Assembly: GCF_023016265.1 (NCBI RefSeq)
Contig: NZ_CP095412.1
Coordinates: forward strand, 1,116,001-1,180,000
DNA: 64,000 bases
From: Blastococcus sp. PRF04-17
GTDB taxonomy: Bacteria; Actinomycetota; Actinomycetes; Mycobacteriales; Geodermatophilaceae
Reading direction: 5' to 3'
Shown: piece by piece, positions 58,480 through 64,000 of the stretch
How positions within the stretch are numbered: position 1 is the stretch's first letter
How the letters are laid out: every line of letters starts with the position of its first letter
Notes under the pieces: generated by a model
Told to the model about the DNA's origin: nothing
What the model saw: only the letters and a program-made list of their open reading frames with translations
The model's database searches: none
Program-made: the position numbers and the translations under genes

Positions 58480-59719
58480 GGGGCTCCTCCTGCTCGGTGA
58501 GGGCGGAAGCGGGTGTGACCAGGTCCTCGGGCACCTCGGGCAGCACCCGGGCGAAGTAGTCCTCGGCCGCCGCCGTCGTCCCCACGTCCGCGCCGGCGGC
58601 CTCGGAGAGGAACCACCGGTGCTCGAGGATCTCGTGGAAGATCTCGGCCTGGTCCAGCCGGGTGCGCAGGTGGTCGGGGACGGCCGCCACGACCGGCTCG
58701 TAGATCTCGGTGAGCCAGCGGCTGGCGGCGACGGTCTCGGGCACCCGGCGCTGCTCGACCTGCTCGAGCCAGCCGCGGAACGACGCGATGTCGGCCAGGA
58801 GCCGCCGCGCCTGGTTCTCCTGGACGTCGAGGCCCGTGCGCGCGAAGAGCACCCGGCGGTGGTGCCCCGGTTCGGCGACCCGCGTGGTGAGGCGGAGGCG
58901 GCTGCCGCCGCTGGGGTCGTCCACCAGCTCCACCTCGTCGACGTCGAAACCCAGCTGGTTGAGCCGGCGGATGCGCTCGGCGATCCGGTACCGCTGCTCG
59001 TGGCGCTGCAGGACCTCCTCGTCGGTCAGCTCGGCCCAGAGCCGTCGGTAGCGGTCCACGAGGTCGGCGGCGGCCGCGATCGGGTCGATGTCCTCGGCCA
59101 GCAGGTTCCCGGCCTGCAGGTCCAGCAGCTCGAGGGCCACCTTCTCGTAGGCGGTCTGGATGTCGTACTCCCGCTGGCCGTCGGAGAGCCGGGGGTGGAT
59201 CTCCGCCGTCTCCGCGTCGACCAGGTAGGCGGCCAGGGCTCCGGCGTCGAACCGGAACAGCGTGTTCGACAGGGAGCAGTCGCCCCACATGACGCCGGCG
59301 AGGTGCAGCCGGGCGAGCAGCTCGACCTGGGCGTCCATCAGCCGGTCGGTGAGGTGGGCACCCCGCGGGTTGGCGAACAGCGCCCGGAAGGACGACGAGT
59401 AGTCCAGGAACCGGGTCACCAGGATCGCGTCGAGGTCGTCCGGGCGGTCGACCACGACGCCGAGGACGTCGACCGCCGGGATGCCCAGCTGCCGCAGCTG
59501 CCGCAGCACCGAGTACTCGCGCCGCGCCGGCCGCTCCGGGATCTCCTTGAGCGCGAAGACCTCGCCGCCCTCGGAGATGAACCGGACGACGTGCCGGGAG
59601 ATGCCGCGCTGCGGGATCTCGGTGAGCCGGTCGTCGTCCCAGTCCTCGAGCGGCTGGTGCCAGGGCAGGCCGAGCAGGCCGGTGGCGGTCTCCGCCGGCG
59701 GCGTGAAGACGAAGCGCAC
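58463..59719 (-). CDS. DUF4032 protein with kinase-like N-terminal fold
   Basis: The 418-residue protein starts RFVFTPPAETATGLLGLPW. Residues about 30-230 look like an LPS-kinase/Rio-type fold: RHVVRFISEGGEVFALKEIPE (lysine strand), a catalytic-loop-like MWGDCSLSNTLFRFD, and YLVDAETAEIHP in the position of the metal-binding DFG/DxE. The C-terminal DUF4032 part is helical. Biochemical role unknown. GGGGAGGACC precedes GTG 59719. It lies between GH36 and GH32 genes and overlaps the latter, an unusual place for it. Confidence 0.85.
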   Translation of the reverse strand: MRFVFTPPAETATGLLGLPWHQPLEDWDDDRLTEIPQRGISRHVVRFISEGGEVFALKEIPERPARREYSVLRQLRQLGIPAVDVLGVVVDRPDDLDAILVTRFLDYSSSFRALFANPRGAHLTDRLMDAQVELLARLHLAGVMWGDCSLSNTLFRFDAGALAAYLVDAETAEIHPRLSDGQREYDIQTAYEKVALELLDLQAGNLLAEDIDPIAAAADLVDRYRRLWAELTDEEVLQRHEQRYRIAERIRRLNQLGFDVDEVELVDDPSGGSRLRLTTRVAEPGHHRRVLFARTGLDVQENQARRLLADIASFRGWLEQVEQRRVPETVAASRWLTEIYEPVVAAVPDHLRTRLDQAEIFHEILEHRWFLSEAAGADVGTTAAAEDYFARVLPEVPEDLVTPASALTEQEEPRVRAG

Positions 59720-59745
59720 GGTCCTCCCCGGCGGTGGGTGGGCGG

Positions 59746-61095
59746 TCAGGCCACGAACGGCGCGGTGAGCCCCGGACGCAGGAGCTCGCGCGTGGTGCGC
59801 AGTCCCCACTCGTCCAGCCGGCTCAGCCGATCGCTGCTCGACCGTAACCCGCTGTACCTGCCGACGACCTCGGCCCACTCCTCCCGCCGCTCGACGTGCG
59901 GGCCGGCCACCAGGCAGTCGGCGTCGTTGACCCAGAACCGGCCCTGCTGCCACGCTCGCCACCGGCTGTTCTGGGTCGCCGCGCGCTGCGAGGGCTGGCT
60001 GAGGTCGCCGTCCAGCGGCTCGTAGTGGTGGCCGATGTCCGGGCCGACGCGCATGGCGTCGACCAGGCCGACGCTGGGGAGGACGGGGGCTCCGCAGCCC
60101 AGCAGGTACGCCTCCGGGCCGATGGCCTCGCGGATGATGCGCAGACCCTGGCGGTACGCCTCGACGCCGCTCACCCCGGGGTCGGCCCGGGTGCCGTCGA
60201 GGGCTCCCGCGTAGACGAAGTCGACCTTGTAGTAGTCGATGCCCAGGTCGCGGAGCGCGCCGAACACCTCGCGCAGGTACGCCTCGGCCCCGGGACGGGT
60301 CACGTCGAGCGAGAAGAGTTGCTGGTCGCCCCAGCCGGTGCCGGGGTTCGCACCGGCCACCAGCCAGTCGGGGTGCTCCCGGACCAGGACCGACCGCTCC
60401 GCGGCCAGGAAGGGCGCCACCCAGATGCCGGCACGGCGGCCGGCCCTCCGGATGCGGTCGACGACCGACCCCAGGGAGGAGAACCGGTCGGACAGCCGGA
60501 GCCAGTCCCCGATCTCCGCCTGGTAGCCGTCGTCGATCTGGACCACGTCGACGGCCAGGTCGAGATCGTCGATCGCCCGCAGGTTCTCCTCGACGTCGTC
60601 CTGGGTGACCCGCTCGAAGTAGTGGTACCAGGAGCACCAGGCCGTCGGCGGCGGGCGCAGCGGCGGCACGCCCTCGGCCGCCGCGAAGCCGTCGGCCCAG
60701 CGGGCCAGAGCTCGCTGGATCCGGTCGTCCGGGTGCTGGTCGGCGGCCTCGACGACGAGGTGGGTCACCTCGGCCTCGGCGCTCACGCGCACCGAGTCGC
60801 CACGCACCTCCGCCCGGATCGACGGGACCGGCCCGCCCGCCGACGCGGCGCCGAACACGTGGACGCCGTCCCCGGTGCCGGGGTCGACGGCGAGCAGCCC
60901 CTCGCCCCAGAAGCCGTCGGCCGGCGCCGTCCGCTCGGGGCGGTAGTTGCCGATCCGGCGCAGGTCGCTGACCGGTCGGAACGGCCGCTCGTCCAGCCGG
61001 TAGGCGGTCGTGGGACTCCACGACTGCCAGCCGTGCTCGTAGACCCTCGCGCGGGATGGATCGACGGCGACCGTCGCGACGGACGAGGTCGCCAT
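59746..61095 (-). CDS. GH36-family alpha-galactosidase (short form)
   Basis: Predicted to cleave alpha-galactosyl bonds as in raffinose or melibiose. The barrel shows WCSWYHYFERVTQDDV, VVQIDDGYQAEIGDW, the nucleophile Asp in DYYKVDFVYAGA and the acid/base Asp in RVGPDIGHHY. At 449 residues it lacks most of the large N-terminal beta-sandwich of 700-residue GH36 enzymes, keeping only a short version (residues 1-125). No signal peptide. It follows the permease genes by 16 nt. Confidence 0.9.
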   Translation of the reverse strand: MATSSVATVAVDPSRARVYEHGWQSWSPTTAYRLDERPFRPVSDLRRIGNYRPERTAPADGFWGEGLLAVDPGTGDGVHVFGAASAGGPVPSIRAEVRGDSVRVSAEAEVTHLVVEAADQHPDDRIQRALARWADGFAAAEGVPPLRPPPTAWCSWYHYFERVTQDDVEENLRAIDDLDLAVDVVQIDDGYQAEIGDWLRLSDRFSSLGSVVDRIRRAGRRAGIWVAPFLAAERSVLVREHPDWLVAGANPGTGWGDQQLFSLDVTRPGAEAYLREVFGALRDLGIDYYKVDFVYAGALDGTRADPGVSGVEAYRQGLRIIREAIGPEAYLLGCGAPVLPSVGLVDAMRVGPDIGHHYEPLDGDLSQPSQRAATQNSRWRAWQQGRFWVNDADCLVAGPHVERREEWAEVVGRYSGLRSSSDRLSRLDEWGLRTTRELLRPGLTAPFVA

Positions 61096-61111
61096 CGACC
61101 CGCCGACCCCC

Positions 61112-62041
61112 TCAGCCCTTGACCGCGCCAGCCGTCATCCCACGGACGAAGTACCGCTGCAGGCTCAGGAACACAATGATCGGCACGATCATCATGAACA
61201 GGCCACCAGCAGTGAGCAGCTGCCAGCCCTGCCCCTGCTGCCCCAGCAAGGAGACCAGGGCGATCGACAGCGGGGCGTTGTTGTTGGGCCCGATGAAGAT
61301 CAGCGCGTTGAGCAGGTCGTTCCACACCCAGAGGAACTGGAAGATCGCGAACGAGGCGAGCACGGGGGTCGACATCGGCAGGATCAGCTTCCAGAACGTC
61401 TGGAAGTGGGTGGCCCCGTCGATCTTGGCCGACTCGATGACCTCACGCGGCAGGGTGGCCATGTAGTTACGGATGATGTACACGGCCAACGGCATGCCGA
61501 AGCCGATGTGCGCGATCCAGATGGCCGGGAACGTGCCGTTGATCCCCAGCTCACCGAAGATCCGCAGCAGCGGCACGAGCGCCACCTGAGTGGGCACGAC
61601 CAGCAGGCCCACGACCACGATCAGCAGCAGGTCACGGCCCGGGAACTGCATGAAGGTGAAGGCGTACGCGGCGAAGGCGGCGATCAGGATCGGGATGATC
61701 GTCGCCGGGACGGTGATCGCCAGGGTGTTGACGAAGGCCGTGTCCATGTCGGCCCGGGTGAAGAGGTCCCCGTAGTTCTCGAGCGTCAACCTCGTGAAGT
61801 TGGCCGGTGTGGTGAACAGGGTCCACCAGCCGGAGTTCGTCGCGTCGGTCTGGGGGCGGAACGACGTGAGCGCGAGCCCCAGCGTCGGGACGATCCACAC
61901 GATGCAGATGACCGCCAGGACTATCCGCACCCACAGCGGCGACTTCCCGGTCGCGTCCTTGCCCTTGGTCCGGGTGACCCCCGAGACCGGCTGCTTGGGG
62001 ACCTGGACCGGCGTGGCGGTGACCGCCTGGGTTCCGCTCAT
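61112..62041 (-). CDS. sugar ABC transporter permease (MalG type)
   Basis: Second permease of a CUT1 importer, 309 residues with six hydrophobic segments. The EAA loop that contacts the ATPase reads EVIESAKIDGATHFQTFWKLILPM. A polar N-terminal tail of about 35 residues precedes helix 1. ATG 62041 overlaps the MalF-type gene's stop by 4 nt. No ATPase gene is in the operon within the window; a shared MsiK-type ATPase, as in other actinobacteria, would be expected elsewhere. Confidence 0.95.
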   Translation of the reverse strand: MSGTQAVTATPVQVPKQPVSGVTRTKGKDATGKSPLWVRIVLAVICIVWIVPTLGLALTSFRPQTDATNSGWWTLFTTPANFTRLTLENYGDLFTRADMDTAFVNTLAITVPATIIPILIAAFAAYAFTFMQFPGRDLLLIVVVGLLVVPTQVALVPLLRIFGELGINGTFPAIWIAHIGFGMPLAVYIIRNYMATLPREVIESAKIDGATHFQTFWKLILPMSTPVLASFAIFQFLWVWNDLLNALIFIGPNNNAPLSIALVSLLGQQGQGWQLLTAGGLFMMIVPIIVFLSLQRYFVRGMTAGAVKG

Positions 62042-63021
62042 CGGGCGGCCTCCTCGGCACGGAACTGGCGGACCTGGAAGATCAGGACCGGGATCATGAT
62101 GATCAGCAGCATGACGACGATTGCGGCGGCGTAGCCGGCGTTGTTGTTGGTGAACAGCTGGTTGAAGAAGTCGACGGCGATGATGTTGGTGTTGAAGTTG
62201 CCGTTGGTCATCACGTAGACGATGTCGAAGGTCTTGAGGACACCGATCAGGACCGTGATGAACACGGTGATGAGCGTCGTCCGGATCTGCGGGATGACGA
62301 TCCGGAAGAAGATCGCACCCTCCCCCGCGCCGTCCAGACGGGCGGCCTCGAGGGTCTCGGTCGGCACGCCCTTGATGGCGGCGGAGAGCAGCACCATCGC
62401 GAAGCCGGCCTGCAACCAGAGCAGCATGACCATGAGCAGCAGGCTGTTGAACCGGAAGTCGGAGATCTGCAGCCAGTTGACCGGGTCTCCGCCGAGGCCG
62501 GTGACGATGCCGTTGAGCAAGCCGATCTGGGCGCGGCCCGGCGGGTTGGAGGCGTAGACGAACTTCCAGATGGCGCCGGCGCTGACCGCCCCGATGGCCA
62601 TCGGCAGGAAGATCAGTGTCTTGGAGAGCTTCTCGCCTCTCGCACTGAGCCGGTCCGCCAACGTCGCGATCAACAGGCCGATGGCGATCGCCCCGGCCGG
62701 CACGATCAGGATCCAGAGGAACGTGTTGAACAGCGTGTTCTGGAAGTTGGAGGATCCCAGCAGGTCGATGTAGTTCTGGAAGCCGACGAACTCGGTGGAC
62801 TGCCGGTTGGCGAAGCTGTACACGAACGTCTGGATCGTCGGGTAGATCAGCGTGAGCCCGATGGCCGCGAAGGCAGGCAGCAGGAAGAGGTAGGGCTTGA
62901 CCCGTTCCTCCCACCGCCCGGGGAGGAACTCGGCGAGCTTGTTGAGCAGGTAGTACAGGACGACCGCCCCGGCCACACCGCCGACGACGGCGATCAGGGC
63001 GTTGAGGACCTTGATTGTCAC
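62038..63021 (-). CDS. sugar ABC transporter permease (MalF type)
   Basis: First permease of the CUT1 importer, 327 residues. It has two N-terminal hydrophobic stretches followed by the usual MalF-like core: RVKPYLFLLPAFAAIGLTLIYP, FVGFQNYIDLLGS and the EAA loop ETLEAARLDGAGEGAIFFRIVIPQ. GTG 63021 gives TIKVLNALIAV; GGGAG lies ten bases upstream. It follows the binding-protein gene across a gap that contains a 13-bp hairpin. Confidence 0.94.
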   Translation of the reverse strand: MTIKVLNALIAVVGGVAGAVVLYYLLNKLAEFLPGRWEERVKPYLFLLPAFAAIGLTLIYPTIQTFVYSFANRQSTEFVGFQNYIDLLGSSNFQNTLFNTFLWILIVPAGAIAIGLLIATLADRLSARGEKLSKTLIFLPMAIGAVSAGAIWKFVYASNPPGRAQIGLLNGIVTGLGGDPVNWLQISDFRFNSLLLMVMLLWLQAGFAMVLLSAAIKGVPTETLEAARLDGAGEGAIFFRIVIPQIRTTLITVFITVLIGVLKTFDIVYVMTNGNFNTNIIAVDFFNQLFTNNNAGYAAAIVVMLLIIMIPVLIFQVRQFRAEEAAR

Positions 63022-63068
63022 GGGGAGGCTCCCGTCAGCGCGGGTGGTGACACGGGGATGGGGTGTGC

Positions 63069-63103
63069 AGGGGTGCCGGGCAGCTGGGCCGCCCGGCACC
63101 CCT
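63069..63103. repeat. 13-bp GC hairpin after the binding-protein gene
   Basis: Perfect arms 63069-63081 and 63091-63103 with a 9-nt loop lie between the binding-protein stop (63118) and the MalF-type start (63021). No T-tract follows. Likely limits read-through or protects the binding-protein mRNA, as proposed for the hairpin at 29298-29334. Confidence 0.75.
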
Positions 63104-63117
63104 CGGACCGGCCGAGG

Positions 63118-64000
63118 TCAGGCCGGCCAGCTGCTCTCGATGTTCTCCAGCGTCGCGGAGATCTCCTGACCACCGCTGATCCAGGCGACCATCTCGCGCC
63201 AGAAGGACCCGGACCCGACCTCACCGGGCATCTGGTCGGAGCCGTCGAACACGAAGGCGGTCGAGCTGTAGGCGATCTCGGCGATCTCCCGCCAGATCTC
63301 GGTCGGGTACAGGCTGACGTCGAAGTCGGTGCGCGGCGAGATCCAGTTTCCGCTCGCGCCGTACTCGAGCGTCCCGAAGTCGCTGGACGCGAGGAACCGG
63401 ACCAGCTCCTGGGCGGCCTCGTTGTCCGCCGAGAAGATGCCCGCCAGGTCACCGCCACCGAGCACCGGCCGCTCGTCGGGCGACTCCCCCGGCACCGGGA
63501 ACACGCCGACGATGTTGTCGATGTCCGCGATGATCTCGTCGGGCAGCACGCCTTCCTGGGCGACGAAGTTGCCCTGCCGGTACATGTAGCAGCCTGGCGG
63601 CTGGTCGAACACCGGGAACGCAGCGGTGCCGAAGTTGTTGCTCGCGATCGACTGGCGGCCGCCGTTGACGTGGCCCTCGGCGAGCAGGAGGGACTCCATC
63701 GTCTCCATCGCCTGCTGGACCTCAGGGGCGTCGAAGGGCACCTCGTGGTTGACCCACTGGTTGTAGAACTCCTCGCCGTTCTGGACCAGGATGATGTTCT
63801 CCAGCCAGTCGGTGGCCGCCAGCCGGTGGCCGCCTCCGACTCGATGCCGAAGCACCAGGGCGCCGTCCCCGACGCGGCGATCTCGTCGGTCAGCGTCTGG
63901 AGTTCCTCGAAGGTCTCCGGGATCTCGTACCCGGCGGCCTCCCAGTTGGCCTGGTCGTAGAAGACGATGCTCTTGACGTTGATGCTCATCGGCACCGCGT
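63118..64000 (-). CDS. sugar ABC transporter substrate-binding protein, partial, one frameshift
   Basis: C-terminal part of a CUT1 extracellular solute-binding protein; the start and signal peptide lie beyond the right edge. Visible: INVKSIVFYDQANWEAAGYEIPETFEEL (typical of family 1), WCFGIESEAATGWP, TDWLENIILVQNG, GGRQSIASNNFGTAAFPVFDQPPGCYMY and a C-terminus near DQMPGEVGSGSFWREMVAWISG. The frame changes near 63814-63822, equal to one lost base in a GGC-rich stretch. It is the first visible gene of the GH36-GH32 operon. The GH36 and GH32 neighbours suggest a raffinose/sucrose-type ligand. Confidence 0.9.
   Translation of the reverse strand, partial: RGADEHQRQEHRLLRPGQLGGRRVRDPGDLRGTPDADRRDRRVGDGALVLRHRVGGGHRLAATDWLENIILVQNGEEFYNQWVNHEVPFDAPEVQQAMETMESLLLAEGHVNGGRQSIASNNFGTAAFPVFDQPPGCYMYRQGNFVAQEGVLPDEIIADIDNIVGVFPVPGESPDERPVLGGGDLAGIFSADNEAAQELVRFLASSDFGTLEYGASGNWISPRTDFDVSLYPTEIWREIAEIAYSSTAFVFDGSDQMPGEVGSGSFWREMVAWISGGQEISATLENIESSWPA

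Overview
This is a 64-kb, very GC-rich chromosomal segment of an actinobacterium. The proteins, the mycobacteria-like order lspA-rluA-dnaE1-his-trp-lgt-gltBD-pyk, the 13E12-type DUF222/HNH gene, and the frequent GTG starts and leaderless promoters fit the order Geodermatophilales (Blastococcus/Geodermatophilus/Modestobacter). That placement is inferred from gene content and order, not from a phylogeny. Nearly every gene lies on the minus strand, so the description below runs from high to low coordinates. No rRNA, tRNA, CRISPR array, transposase or integrase was recognised.

From the right edge: 64.0-57.1 kb is a carbohydrate-use operon, with an ABC substrate-binding protein (cut by the edge), two MalF/MalG-type permeases, a GH36 alpha-galactosidase, a DUF4032 kinase-fold protein and a GH32 beta-fructosidase. 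This set suits raffinose/sucrose-type sugars. Then come lspA, an RluA-type pseudouridine synthase, a CPBP membrane protein, a GNAT acetyltransferase, dnaE1, a DUF2567 protein and a plus-strand LON-domain protein (57.0-48.9 kb).

The histidine and tryptophan genes form a broken supercluster: hisD-hisC-hisB-small membrane gene (48.8-45.5), hisH (38.2), hisA-ridA-hisF (33.9-31.9), hisI-trpE-trpM-trpC-trpB-trpA (13.8-8.3), then lgt, gltB, gltD and pyk. Three accessory blocks separate the pieces. Block 1 (45.5-38.3 kb) is a PucR-type regulator divergent from an operon of NCS1 permease, LLM flavin oxidoreductase, M24 hydrolase, threonine-synthase-like enzyme and a second LLM oxidoreductase. Block 2 (31.9-23.2 kb) is a ROK repressor divergent from an operon of sugar ABC binding protein, Php-type phosphotriesterase homologue, ROK kinase, permease, YhfX-type PLP enzyme, ABC ATPase and SIS isomerase. 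Near-identical long hairpins sit at both ends of this block. Block 3 (23.1-13.9 kb) holds a TIGR03085 protein, a heterodimeric ABC exporter, a FAD dehydrogenase, two membrane proteins and an SOS-box-controlled DUF222/HNH gene.

Blocks 1 and 2 look like self-contained catabolic systems: a regulator, an importer and an unusual enzyme set whose substrate cannot be named from sequence. They are the best candidates for undescribed biology. Two cautions apply. Eight otherwise normal genes carry single-base frameshifts (nine events), all in the same direction and several in G/C runs, which points to deletion errors in the assembly rather than real gene decay. At least nine genes start directly behind a TANNNT -10 box and appear to be leaderless, which affects start choice.
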